Source: Viscum album | Lineage: Eukaryota; Streptophyta; Magnoliopsida; Santalales; Viscaceae | Assembly: GCA_963277665.1 (NCBI GenBank) | Contig: OY728130.1 | Location: 427,539,101 to 427,603,100, forward strand | DNA length: 64,000 nt | Reading direction: 5' to 3' | Shown: positions 23,139 to 36,880 of the stretch, piece by piece | How the letters are laid out: the number at the start of each line of letters is the position of its first letter | Numbering within the stretch: position 1 is the stretch's first letter | Notes under the pieces: model-generated | What the model saw: the letters and a program-made list of their open reading frames with translations, nothing else | Told to the model about the DNA's origin: nothing | Databases searched by the model: none | Translations under genes and position numbers: made by a program

Positions 23139-24766
23139 AGAGGGAGGAGGGGCACTCTTGGAATGTTATAAAATGTTACTTTATTATAAAATGATTTTCG
23201 GATTTTAAAGGTCCCAAAAGGATATATTTCAAGGATTAGGTGATACGGGTTCTAAATACACCCATCCAATAGGTTTTTGACAAGTTTAAGTCTTAGAGTT
23301 TACCATGTATTTTCATTTTATTTAAATCATTCATTAATGAGGTAGTCGCTATATCATCATGGTGTCATAAATAAATTTATTTATTTAATGTCTCAAAATT
23401 ATAAAAATATATCATGATATATTACATCTTTTTATCTTTTTAATGAAAATTTATAGTAAAAAATATGACTTGAATAACCCCATGTAAAATTTTCTTTATT
23501 AAAACAATACATGTTTGTGACATTTTTATTTTAACTTTAAATAAAAATTTATTAATGTCATTTTCTTATCCAAGTGCCTCCATAGGGTCCCCAAGTTGAC
23601 CCATGGATTTTCTGGGTTGGCCATGACTCATCCAATAAGAGTAGGACATGTTTCATGGTAATTTCATATTATTAAAACATTATGTTTACCTTAAATTACA
23701 CTAATTACCTCTAATAGTGATTAATAGAACTTAAAAGTTACTATTCACCAAAAAATTATTTTCATCCCTTTGAACCACATTTTATATACTAGTGAAAACC
23801 ATGTATGTCATATTTTTTAAATTCAATTCACAAAAGTGGTGAAGTTTCATTTAAATGAAAAATCAGTTTTTAACTACCACTTAGTGGGTTTACTATTCAT
23901 CAAAAATTGATGTTTTTCAGAAAAATACCAAAAATTCATCCTAAGCTATTTTTGATATTCTGAATTCAAAAATGATGCCTATTTTAAATAAATAAAAACA
24001 TATAAGTTTCATTAATTAATTTAATAAATAATTCCTATTGTGAAAACTAATAGCGTGTTTTTATGAAATAGTATATATCAAAAGATTTGCACTAGTTTAA
24101 GTCTAATTTCAAAGTGAACTTAATTCAAATGACCACCATTAGATTAAATGGTAAAAATATATTTTTATTTCACATTAAAATAAATTCAAAAGATAATCTA
24201 ATCATATTAATAAATTCGATTAAAAAGAGGTTTTGAATTAAAATACAACATTTTTAACTTATTCATTAAAAATGAACTTTATCCGAAAAAATAAAAAAAA
24301 CATACACAAAGTAAATTTTGATGTTCTGATTCTAAAGAATAATTTTATTTGGTCCAATAGAATTTATAAGAGTTACCAAAACTATATTTAAAGAGGGTTC
24401 GCCCTCAAAAGACGATAAGTCGGCCTTTTAGTGAATATTAGAGTATTTATCCCTAAAATTGAATTCTTTTCTTATTTTAATCCTTTATATTTTATTGGAT
24501 AAATATAAAAACATTTAACAAACATATATAATCATATTTTAGTTATTTCTATTCATTCCTTCCAATACAATGGCTACGTGTTAACTACCATTTAAACTAA
24601 TATTATTATATTACTAGTGTGCAACGTAAGATTTCAAAGAAACTCATTTTTGCGTATTGGGTACGCTATCGAACATAGCAACCCCATTAAAGTAAAATTA
24701 ATATTTAATTTGATAATATTAATAAATATGAAAATTTATTATTCTTTATTTACATGGGATGTTATA

Positions 24767-25849
24767 AATAGAATATCCAAGATCATATCACACCAGCCCA
24801 TATTAGGAAATAATGATACCCTAATAACTAGATGAAATATTTGTAGTTTCAATTTATAGATCATGTCTATTTTTTGTATTTTAATGGAAGGGTATTATGA
24901 TTTTGGAAGAAAGGGGAATTAATCAAAATGTATATTGGTACTTTTGAAATTTGGGAATGAATTTGAGATATAACTTAATGATTAGAAATTCCACAATGTA
25001 TCTTTAAAGTTCATTATGTGTTCCACATAACATTTTTAAGAAAGTACATTCCAGGTCTGATGCATGTTCTAAATTATTAATAAGTGTAATTAGAACATTA
25101 TTATTCTTACTATGAAGTTCATATCTACAGTATGGACACTAGAGAATAGTTTTTTAAGAATCAGACAACTCGTCTGGTAAAGATACTTTAGAAAAATCAT
25201 AAAATTGAAGATGTGAAATGGGAACTAGAGGAAGTTATAATGAATAAATACACCAATATTTTTATGAGATGACATTTAGAAAATTTAATGAAATATTTTT
25301 TTCAAGGAGAGTTGAATGTACCCCCCCCCCACATGATTTTATGGTATGTATCTTAAATTTGAAATCTTAAATAGCTAGTATTACATGAATCACCGATCAA
25401 AAATGAACCATAATATAATATTAAATATTAACATAAATATTAGAATAGTGATGTAAATAGTAGAAATTTTAATCTGACCATTAGATTAATAACCTCACCA
25501 GTGATAGTATATATTAAATTTCTGTATCTCATAAATTAAAAATGATATATTTATATAAAGGAATAATTAAATAAATGGTTTAAAATATTTATTTATTAAT
25601 TATTAGTATTTTTGTTAAAATTAAATGTTTATTATTATTTTATAATTAACATAATAGCTTAAAATAAAAATTATTTTCATAAAATATATTTATAACATAA
25701 TTTTTTATCATATTAATTATAATATAATTTTATGACACCATAATTAATTTTCTAACATGTGATAAAATCGGTTATAGTATTGAAATAGATATTTTTTTTA
25801 AATAAATGTAGTTTTTATTGAAAATTAAACATTATCATATTTTTAAAAT
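24767..25849. other. Unassigned AT-rich sequence
   Basis: No gene recognised. A run of about ten C is at 25321. Confidence 0.3.
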
Positions 25850-28150
25850 TATTGTCACAAAATGGAGTCAAATTTGGAAATCAACATGTAAATAATTATA
25901 TTGGGTGATATTTTGGTATTTTACTAAAATAGTTGAATTTTTATGAATATAGAAATCAGTAATTTATAGTATATAAAATTATAAAACAAAACATTATTTT
26001 TTGAGTCATTATTGACATAAAAATTTTAATTATAAATCGCATGAACTATTTACTATATATATTCAGAATAATAAACAATATTTATAGTCTTTAGCCAAAA
26101 TGATAAACAATTGAATAAAATAGTAAAAAACACCCCTCTCATCCCATTATTAATACCACCCCTAACCACCTCTTCTCCTCACACATTCTAAGTCTTCGAT
26201 ATTTCATATAATATGTAAAATTTATATCCAAAACATTTTTCCCACGTTTTCATCTTGTTTTTTACACCAAAATACCCTTTCCAATTGTCGTAAGGATGAT
26301 CTCAAGGAGACGACATTGAAGAGGTAAAGGCCTCCCCTATTTTCTTCTAATTTCACTTATTTTCTTATCCTTCCCTCACTACCCGAATCTGAAGTAGCAT
26401 AAAAAATCCATTAAAATATATATACTTAAATATTTTAGTGTTAATGAAAAATCCATCATCAAATCTCTTGTCCTTTTCATATGTTATAAAAATTAAGACA
26501 TCATTTGTGAGGTGTCGATTCACCGCCATTATAAATGATGAGTTTTAAATTTTTATAAATGACATCAAGTCTGCATATAATCCCATTTTTATGGTTTAAT
26601 AAGATTTTAAAATACATATTTTCAATTATATCATGTTCAAGAACCAATATATAAACATAATATTAAATAAAATAACACAACTTCATGATGGTCTTAAAAA
26701 CCGCTAAAATAAATTAAGACATTTTCATAAATATCTTATCTAATGAATCATCCTCATACATTATAACCATATGAAATATATAAAAATTTTAAGTTATATA
26801 GGTTCATTAATAATAAATAATCTCACTTGTATATAAGTTAATTCCATTTTATAATAACTCTTATTTTTATTCTTAAGGGAAGTGACAATAAAACCATGAA
26901 ATAAATGCTCTCAAGGCAATGAAATTACACATCATAAGACATTTAAATGGATGTTAATGAACATAATAAAATTTTAATGAATTAAATATATTATTAATAT
27001 GTTCTTAATTAAGTAATTAAGGAATATAATTTGATAATATAAGATATTAAGTACAAGTGAAGAACACCATTAGGCAAAAGGTATGGTTTTCACATATCAC
27101 ATTTATTTTTGTGAGATATTCCTTATTCACCACTTTTTTATTATGTTTGGTATATTTATAATGCACAATGATATATAATATCATTAATTACTTTATATTC
27201 ATGGAATTTAATGTTTAATTTAATGATCATTAATTTTATGTGGTATAAGGTTTGACTGTTTTCGTAGATGTATGTGAATTCTAAACCAAATTTCCATTCT
27301 TTGGGTAAATATTCTACTCCATTGATTATGTCATGATATGATTATTTATGAAATTAAAATCCAAAATAATATTTTATATTTAGTATTTTTTAATTTTTTT
27401 TACATATGAAACCCATAATAAAATCATTTGGTTATCTCTCAAACATTCTTTTAAAAATAAACAGTTAAATGTGTTTTTTGAAAATGACAAGGAATTGTTT
27501 TCTTATACCAAATGAGGGGAATTTTATTATTTCATTAAGAATTAATTTTCCATGATTCTTTTAAAAATTTAAAGGTTTTTTTATTAAAGATTTTTTTTTT
27601 AATTGTGTGGATTGTTTTTAATAAATGATTCAATAGTGAAATTGTATTTCTATAAATAAATTATCAAAAAGATTAATAGAGTATTTTTCTCTATGTCAAC
27701 AACCATTGTTCTATGTTATGATTAATTGATTATGATCTCTTATGATACCATCTACAATATTTTATCGAATGTTTTACGATCATTTTGACTGGGGATAAAC
27801 TATCTTGATTCAATTATACATATTATAGTGGATATTTTACGATTATGTTTACTAATTATGGGAATTATTTACATTTCTTACGTTAATTTCAGTATGGATA
27901 CATATTTTTATTATATTTCACCCCTTTCATATTAGTAATTAATTGGACTTAGTAATTGTCAGACTATTCTTACTATAGCCTCTCGATGCCTCGGTAGGTC
28001 TAATAAGGCAACCTAGAGTAGGTATTGCCTAAGGTCATACCCATTTATGTAGAATTCATAGCTGAGGACTTTGTGGTATATTAATGATGTCTCAAATTAT
28101 ATATTACCTCATTAAGGATTATTTATTGATAATCCATGTTATAATTTTAT
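25850..28150 (+). mobile_element. Strongly decayed LTR relative of the gag-only family
   Basis: Plus-strand order resembles the family: a U3-like stretch gatattttggtatttta...atgaatatag at about 25910, a leader donor ttgaagag|gtaaag at 26324, a possible hairpin catcattt...aatgatg with inner ggtgtcgattcacc at 26491-26532, and late-leader segments such as acgattatgtt...ttatgggaattattta at about 27840. Boundaries are not visible and each match is weak alone. Confidence 0.35.
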
Positions 28151-28979
28151 TATTAAGATATCTATGGTTAATTTTAACTCTCATGTGATTATTATATGGG
28201 ATTATTTGATCAGCTTTTATACATACCATATTATACATCATATTATGTTTGGATGAAATTTTTTAGTTATTGACCTTGACTTATAGTTTATTTTTATTTA
28301 CGAAAGATTCCATTTTATAATTACCCTTAATTAGTATCTTATATCACCCATTTCTCATTTCTTAATTTTTTTCCTTTGATGTCATGATTTATATTATGAT
28401 TGACATATAGGGATAATCTAGTAAGATATGGGGGTTTCCAATAGAATTACATTGTTGTATTCCATTTCAATTTTTAATGTAATGATTATGTTTTAATATA
28501 GGTTTCCAATAATACCAAAGTATTTTGTCTATTGGTATGTGATCTCTTGGAATTTGTAAAAATTTAACAATGTAAGGCACTGACTCTTGACAACCTAGGT
28601 TGAGGTCTTTATAGTAAAAAAAAGTACCATATCTACCATCCATATTTATCATATTCTTGAATCAGGAATAATATATAGTCATGTTTCTTGAAAATATGTT
28701 GTCTAGGTACTATAGGTTTTTACTAAACATTTTCAATCAGGTTCCCAACAAAACATATTTACACAAAAAATGATTTTGGCACACAAATCGTTTTCGGTCA
28801 AAAAATATTAGTTATCAAAGATTTTGAAAAAAATATTTTCTTAAATGTTTTCTTATATAAAGATTTTAATGTATTATAACTAAATAATTTATTTGGGTGA
28901 AAAAAAAATTAAAAATGATTTTCCATAACCATAATTACAAATAATTTTTTTAATAATCCACCTATATCCAAGTTGATAA

Positions 28980-30330
28980 CCAGTACCAGTAGTATACTTT
29001 GGAGTAGTTTTCTTTCCATGAATTTGTGTGATAGTAATTCTCCCACTGGTGAATATCTCAAAATATTTTTTCTATTTGCTCATTAGATAATTATAATTCA
29101 TTTTTTTCTTCTAATAATTTAGAATGTTTCTCTTATTCAATACTATGATCATATTTGAAACTAGTAATCAAAGAATGTTGTTTCTTTATAATTTTATATC
29201 AATCCTTAAGTTCACTGAATGTATCTTACATCATTTTACATTACTTGGACATCTTTTAATTAGACTTGTTTTTATCATTTCTTTTATCTCCCGAATTATT
29301 ATAAATAGGTATAAGAGAAGCATAAAATTAATCTAGTACCTAATTTTTGTTTGTCATAATATAACTATTAGAACTATCATGCATATCAACATATTTTTTG
29401 TCTGAATCACTTGGGATATAATTAGATGCACTCCCTTTTTTACATAATTTCATTATTATATCTATTATATGTACCATAATATTATTGTTATATCATATTA
29501 GTATATTAAGAATTGATATTCCCTTTCCATTTACACTCAAAGAATATAATCTCACTTAAATCATCATCCTTCTTTCAATCCATTCTCTTGTTTATTCTAT
29601 TGTCGTATATATCTTTATAGACCGATTTACTAAAGAACTTATTTTTTTTAATAATAATAGAATATTCTAGCTAAATAGGATATCTCTTAATCACTATTAG
29701 TAGGTGGCTATTCATTACATGAACTATCATATTGGATGTACTCTTTTTATTTTGATGTTGTAATATTGGAGGATAAATATTTTCTTTTTTGTTCATCCTC
29801 CTATTTTATCTTCATTTTGTGCCCTTTATATGACATCATAAGTTTTACAATTATCCATCTAATAGTTAACTTGAAATTATCACAAAATTCCATGATTGAT
29901 ACTGAATTTCCTCTCCATCTATTAGGAAGAAACCTCAATAGTTTCATCACTTGGTCCTTATATGAAACACATTTCCCCAGCGACTAAATTGTCTTCATGA
30001 TCTCAATGAACCTAAGATAAATGTTATAAATGTTCTTATTAATTATCATTTTAGAATAATGATAATAAATATTATAGTTATTAATGTTCATTTCATTAAA
30101 ATTATATGTTCCATCATGAGAAATAATTAATGCTTCATAGATTAAAAAAGAATTTTTTTCGAGAAGATAATCTATTAAACTCCTCATCACCCAATGAAAA
30201 ATACAATGAATTTATAAAACTAATAGTATTATTATAATAATCCTTAGTTGTATCAATCTAAGATAATCTATTATTTTTTATGTAATTCATAGAGATCTTA
30301 AATTACCATATAAATTTAAACAACTATTCT
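28980..30330 (-). pseudogene. Ty1/copia gag pseudogene (UBN2-type)
   Basis: Minus-strand frames, joined over frameshifts, give the order of a plant copia Gag: SLYFSLGDEEFNRLSS (about 30230), HDGTYNFNEMNIN (about 30110, family HEGT...VKE.kIN), YNIYLRFIEIMKTI, then DQVMKLLRFLPNRWRGN (about 29950, family LLRSLP), and a decayed zinc knuckle FFECKWKGNINS (about 29550, family CYECKKPGHIKS, lacking the first Cys and the His). Below 29350 the tail is not recognisable. Many stops; not functional. No integrase or RT was found beyond it, so only the 5' part of the element remains. Confidence 0.7.
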
Positions 30331-30687
30331 CTCATGATGCATTATAAATTTAAATTTCCTCTAATAATAATATGTTCCACTAAAATAAAATGGCATATTA
30401 GTATTAGATCCCTCTTTTTTATCATTTTTAATTAACTAAATTGATAAATAATAAAAATTTATGATCAATAAAAGATAACTAAATCAATTTTGAGATAATT
30501 TTGGAAATAATTTAATACAAATGTTGGTAATGGGGTGGAACTTAATAGGGGGTGGGGGTTTAATTGAGTTCCCAATAAATATGTTGTTAAAATAAGTTCA
30601 AATAAAAACCCCAAAATTAATTAAAATCTCCTAGAAAACCCAAAAAATTAATATAATTAAGATCTTTAAAATTCGTTCTCATATAGT

Positions 30688-30701
30688 GATCAAGGCTCTA
30701 T
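30688..30701 (-). promoter_or_regulatory. Possible decayed PBS of the copia element
   Basis: ggctctataaaaac on the plus strand resembles the complement of an initiator-tRNA PBS (ggctctgataccac). It lies about 360 bases upstream of the copia gag on the same strand, where a PBS is expected. Confidence 0.3.
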
Positions 30702-30709
30702 AAAAACAA

Positions 30710-33700
30710 TACTTAAAATTACATTACCTTTTTAAATCGAGTTACATCTAGAATACCAGATACAAACACAGATTGAGATTAACTAACAAATTATTTATTT
30801 TGTTTATAGATTAAAAACAATTATAATTTTACCTTTGAATTGAAGAACAAAAACACAAACACACAACAGAATAAACAAGGGGTTTTGTATTTTATAGAGA
30901 CCTAATCCCCTCCACTTATAAATTACACACATCTAAGAATATTATTATAATAAATAATATAATATTCAAACTACGTCAGGTATTCAAAAAATAGGTTTAT
31001 AAGTCCAGGATCATATATTTTTACACAGTTTTACGTTGGAATAAAATCAACCCAGGCAATAGAGGGAACTATTCCACAATTAACTATTGGAAATTAAAGA
31101 AAATAGTTTGATAAAATCTCAAGTATCAACTAGTTTATGTGAAAGAGTCAGTGTGTGAAGATATAAAAATCAATACAACACACTACTTGAATGTAGATAA
31201 ATAAATATATATAAAATATTAATGGATAGAGAAATTCCATGTTTATTGATCTATAATACTCTAGATGATCAAGAGTCATAGGGATTTATATTGGTGGGGA
31301 TCTCAAAATGATATCCCTGAATGTTCTAAAAAATAGGGTTTTGTGAAGTATGATTTTCTATCTATAGAAAAGGACCTGGATCATCTTTATACTTCAATAA
31401 ATAATAGTTGAATTTATCATCATGTAATTCCATTCTATTCTAGTATTTAGAAACTCACAAAACACATGAACGAGGGATTACCTATAAATATAGAATGAAC
31501 AGTTTACATGACCATTATATAATAATAATAAATATTTCAAATATCCTAATAGTGAACATATTTCTTGTCTTCAATCAATTTGTATAATATTTAAGTAATA
31601 ATTATTAAAAAATTCCACAACATTAACTGACCTAAGATAACTGTTGGGACTATTTAATTCAAATGAATCCTAAAATAAAATGTATCATGGTTGAAAGTAT
31701 AATGTTCAAACTATAGCACAACTGAAATTTACATATCTGGTGGGATAAAAATATATTGGTGGAATGAAACTTTTTTTAGAACATGATTGATGGATAAAAA
31801 TGGTTTGTTGTAGCCTAAAACTATTTGTAGCACACATGATGGTAACATTGATATAATGATATCTTATCTAGAAGTAGAAGATTCCTAATGGTAGAAAACA
31901 ATTAGTGGTGATAAGTGTATATAGGTAGTAAATTCTAATTGTAGAAAATGTTTGCTCATGTTAGGAGTATTCCAATGGAAAAAGTCTAGTAGTGGTAGGG
32001 CTCTGACAGTTGCAAGACCATGTTGTAGCATAACTCTGGAAATGGAAAGCTCCTTGTGGTTTTACTAGGATGAATGTGGTATATTTATAATAATGGTGGA
32101 ACTTCTCTATAAATAGCCATATTTAAACTATAAAATTATATTCTACCCACAACAGAAAACTCCTTAAAACATAGGAATCGCGATTTTTGATAATTAAAAC
32201 AAGCTGGTGCCAACACATCCTATCATTAGAACACTAACTTACCTACCATATAAAAAAGTGAAGAAATTAATATACATCAACTCATTCGACTTGTATATTT
32301 AAACCACTCAAAAGTTTTTAGGGATCTCATATATCAATTTAATCATATGAGATAACATTGAATTATTCCTTTGTGAGATCTTATTTTGAAAATTTATCAC
32401 TTGGATTGCATAGAGCACCAAACTAAATGTTGATATGGATTAAAGGACTATCTATGAACAGTAGATACCCTTCCCATTAATCATATATGTTGGAGATTAT
32501 AAATGATAAGTAGATAGGGTTTTTACATTTCACAAATAGTAATCTACTCCAACATTCAGGTATGCATTCTACTCTTATAGAGTAAAATAAGACAATTCTC
32601 CTCGTTTTATTACACTTACAAGAAGAATAAACCCAATCCATTTTGTATTTAAATTTCTTGAACATTTATTATAGTCATTTTTAAACACAAAAAGATAACT
32701 TCAAGTTCTGTTAAATATTAATTATTTTCATAATTATACAAAAATTGATCATATATAATAGAATGTTTTAGATCATTCTCAAGTAGGTTAATTTACCTTC
32801 CTTTCAACTCATAGTGCCCCAATTTTTTAAATTTTCAAACATAATAATTTCTTTCCCTTATTGACTCTATTGAGGATTCATTCCAATTTCATTTTATCCT
32901 TATTTGATATTATCACGTGGGTTATTATTTTTAGTGTTTTCTTTCCCTTTCCCTCAATTTCCACTATAGAATTATTCAAAATTTAATTCAATTAATTGGT
33001 TACTCTTAGGATGAGTTTTGTTTTAATTTAATTATATGTTGTTTTTCTTATACTGCAATCATTTGTGTGAGATGAGGCTTTCAATTGATCCCATTGGGAC
33101 ACTTGTTCATATTTTTAAAAAGTTTACTGTTATTTCCATCCATAAGAAGATTTTTAATTTATGTTCTTTGAGGATTCATCCCAAACATGATAATGTTTTA
33201 AATTTTAACCATTCATAAACCACTAAATATATTTTTCATCTGTTTTTTCTGAAGCTTGAGTGCCACAGACTGAGACTTCTAGTATATTGGATTTAAATTC
33301 TAGATTATCTTAAAATGTTGGGTTCTTAAGACCACGTTTTTTGGCCCTATCAATTTTTTAATCACCAGAAAAAAGGGTAAACCTCTAATCCTAAGTATCC
33401 TATCACTGAAACTCCCCCAAATCCACTATGTACCAAGTGATTAAATGAATAAATATAAACGCACACTCATGTTTCAATCCCACCTAAAAATGTTATTACT
33501 ATTATCCTGGAAATTTTTGTTTTTAAATATATTTTAATTTAATTATATTCTTTATAAATTGATTTATATAATAAATATAACTCCAAATATGATTTCTAAT
33601 ATAGGAAATAGTCTCAATACAAATCATTTGAATCATATTGTTATAGGATAATGGATTCCTATTACTAAAATGATTCTTTAAGAATGGATTTTATTGGTCT

Positions 33701-33782
33701 CTAAGATCATAAATTTTGGGTATTTATTTGTTCTATTTAATATTAATATTATTTAATCAAATAAGATGTAATTGAATAAAAA
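30710..33782. other. Unassigned AT-rich sequence, possibly copia LTR and CACTA 5' part
   Basis: No coding region recognised. A patch at 31780-32060 repeats fragments such as gtagaaaac, agtggtg and ttgtagc without a clear period. The right part would be the 5' flank of the CACTA transposase at 33783; no terminal repeat could be fixed. Confidence 0.3.
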
Positions 33783-36700
33783 ATGGATGTTGGTGAATTT
33801 TATTTCAAAAGTGTATGATGATGGAGTGAAATAATTCATCAAGTTTGTAAATTATAATTCATTTCACCCTTCTAAAATCCATTTTCAAGGTTTATTCTAT
33901 TTTTATTCAAGATTAACTTTTCTAGAGGATTTTTCAGAATATATGATCTATTATAGAGTAGATAAATGTTGTAAATATTAGAATAAATATGTGGAAAAGG
34001 TGAATGCCTCTAGTGAATGGGATAATTATTTATTTTATGTGTTGTCTATTGTGATTAAAACTATTAATAATTAAGAATATTGTATCAACGGTATTATTAT
34101 AGGACTAAACATTTTTTAAGCCCAAATTGTAGAAATTATAATAAAAGTTGAAGATGAACTTCATGATTTTCAAATTCATGTAAAAGTTAATGATTTGGGC
34201 AAGGATTCTATATCTTTATAGTTGTATGGAATATAACTCAATATCATCCATAATGAATATATATAATTTAAATAATATAAATGAATGGTTTGATTCTTGT
34301 TTTACTACAATACATTCTCCCATGAATGAGACGCTCCTAGAAGATTATGAGGTTCCTTACCAAACACATGATAAAATAAAAAAACCTATGTCCAATTGGT
34401 ATCATCTCTGAAAGAATACATGATAAACCAATAGAAAATATAGAATCTTTCTAGAAAAATGAATCATTTAAAACATTCCCAATGTTTGTTGCATCTTGAA
34501 ACAAGAAATATTAATTAGGTCATAGAAAAGTTTTATGGTACTTTCCAATTATTCCAATGTTAAGCACATATATAAAATTTATGAGACTGAAATGAAATTG
34601 ATATGGTAATAAGATACATGAATTATATATGGGAAACTTTATAGAATTTTAGACTATCCTATTTGGAATAAAATTCATCAGTATTACACTTAATTTGGAA
34701 ACTTGTATTAAACACTTCTTCTTTTGTTGTCTACAAATGGACTGAATCCTTTTGATTTTCAAAGAAGCACACACAATACATTGATATAATGATGTTAAAT
34801 AATTACTTTACACCATGGTTATTCAGGAAATGAAAATACATTATGTTATATCTTCTTATAAAAGGACTTAAACAAATGGTTTATGATATTAATGTTTATT
34901 TAGATCCTTTGATCGAAGATTTTAAATTTCTATGATATTTAGTCGTTACGTTTAATACTGATCACAAAAATGTAAATTTTAAAATTAAATCCATTTTGTA
35001 TCGGATGATAAATGAATTTACTTCTTATATAATTTTTTAGGATAAATAATTAAAGGATGTAAAGGGTTTTCTATATTGGGACAAGGTTCATAGTTAATTA
35101 GTTTAAAACATTCATCGAAATATATATTTTGAGGAAATCATAGATTTCTACCCCAATGACATAAATACTGAACTTTGAATATATAATTAGAAAGGAGTTC
35201 AGAAGAAGTTACAACACCTTCTCAACTAATATTTGATCAACTATATGAGAAAGTAAATTATATAGACATTTCATTTGGTAAACCTTTTTCAAAAAACACT
35301 TCAAAAAATAGTCAGATAAAGTTATCAGTTTTTTTCAATAATTATACTAGAATTGTTTGAACATAAAGATTTATCTTATGTTATTCATGTTAGAAAATAT
35401 TAATGTGATAGTGTTTTTGGAATATTACTAAATGTACCCAAAAATACAAAGGATGTAATTAAGGCTAGGTTGGGCCTGATGGACATGGGGATAAATGAAG
35501 GGCTGACGCCAGTGACGATTGAAAATATACCTTTCTTCTTTTAGTTGATTAAATTGTGTATAGGAAAGAGAGATATAAATTTTTTATCTACATGAATGAT
35601 GTAATGTTTTCATAGGGATATTCTTCTAATTTCAAAAATATCATATCAATTACTGATTTAAATTTAAAAGTTATGAAATCGCATGACTATCATGTTTTGA
35701 TGAAAGATCTATTGTCTATATATTTATATTGAATTTTTTCCAAAATTGACCACCATACATTAACCTTACTCTATTTATTTTTTAAAACTATACGTAGAAA
35801 ATTTATATACCTAATGAAATTTATTACAATGAAAAATAAAATCTCTATCATATTATTTGAATTGGATATTTACTTCTAGTTAGAATTAATTGATATCATG
35901 GTTCATTTGATGGTTGACCTAGTAAGAGAGATTCAACATTGTTTTCCTATACATTATAGATGGATTTATCCCATTGACTTGAATATGATGATTTTTGAAA
36001 GGGTGTATCAAAAATTGATTTCGGATATAAGGTTTTATTATAGAGATATGTGTTGTTTAGAAAGTTATTGAATTTTTTACATATTACCATCATAGTGTGA
36101 AAAGCATTACTCTTTTGAAAAATCATCACACCAAAACGATTTTGGGTGAATGAATTTTCAGAATATATGTTCTCAAAATTACTTTTAATGAATTGAATTA
36201 GGATCAATTTTATATATATTGTAATATTTTTTTTGGTTTCACAATATGTTTATACCCAAAAAGTAATTCTTAGTAATTGTAATCCATCAAGGGATGCAAT
36301 TTGGATATAGAAAAAAAATAATAAAAAAATTATATGATGGTTGTGAGACTATATTTTAAAGGATTAAACTCTAAAATCTAGAATCAATGTCATAAAATAT
36401 TTTATGGCTATCCAGAAGAAAAGTTTTCAATGTATTATCTTATAAATTTTATGTAAATAAATATTCCACATTCTATTAAAAGGAACATATTTAATTTTGT
36501 ACCATAAAAAATAATAGAGTTACACTTATGAATGAATAGATTAATGTGTCTTGAACTATGAGAAATCATTTAGTTATGTGAATATATCATTCTTTGAAAT
36601 CATCAGAATAATATGGGAGTTTGATCGCACAAAATTCCATGTTTATATTTTTCAATTCAAGTGGATTTATAATTGGACTGAAAATAAAATAGATGAATTG

Positions 36701-36880
36701 TGATTAATGAATGTGGATTTTAGTAAGGAAGGATACAATGATTAAACATTTATAGTGGAATTATATGACATAATAGTATTTTATATTCTAGATCATTCCA
36801 AATTAAACTGATCAATGGTTCTGTTATTGACCAAAACATCTAACAGAATATATGTCAATTCAACTAAGGATGACACTTTT
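33783..36880 (+). pseudogene. CACTA (En/Spm) TNP2-type transposase pseudogene, second copy
   Basis: Plus-strand frames show the same order as the copy at 10130. Start MDVGEFYF at 33783 with a Transpos_assoc-like EFIKFV stretch. TDGLNPF-like residues (WTESF, DFQRSTHN) at about 34740; DINVYLDPLIEDFKFL at about 34890; RKYxCDSVFGILLNVPKNTK then ARLGLMDMGI at about 35400-35490; DUF4218 with KSHDYHVLMKDLL (about 35680) and IMVHLMVDLVREIQ (about 35895) then YRWIYP. A DUF4216 part follows: EIWEFDRTKFHVYIFQFKWI at about 36620 and VDFSKEGYND then FYILDHSKLN at about 36715-36800. Stops and frameshifts are frequent, so it is dead. The recognisable DUF4216 shows this was a full transposase gene. Confidence 0.8.

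Larger units (their letters stand above)
20150..24766 (-). mobile_element. Solo LTR of the gag-only family
   Basis: Reverse complement of this block aligns in order with the LTRs at 4760 and 41342: start tataacatcccatg (family tgtaaca-ccc) at 24766, cgatagcgta near 24665, the ttgatgaatagt-type U3 segment near 23895, TATA at 23138, donor at 22961, hairpins at 22364-22797, ccaatgcattggg near 20735, agaagtgtctactttt near 20290, and end atgtaatgttta near 20175. There is no polypurine tract outside 24766 and no PBS outside 20150, so it is a solo LTR left by recombination between the two LTRs of an older copy. It is longer than the 4.2 kb LTR because of leader repeats at 21228-22040. Confidence 0.75.

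Noticed and set aside
25321..25330. Runs of ten C or G (25321, about 16275, about 58901) as special signals
   Set aside because: Isolated homopolymers with no matching neighbours; simple slippage is sufficient.
24767..28150. Solo LTR and decayed LTR as the two ends of one element
   Set aside because: They are in opposite orientation, and no PBS or polypurine tract lies between them.
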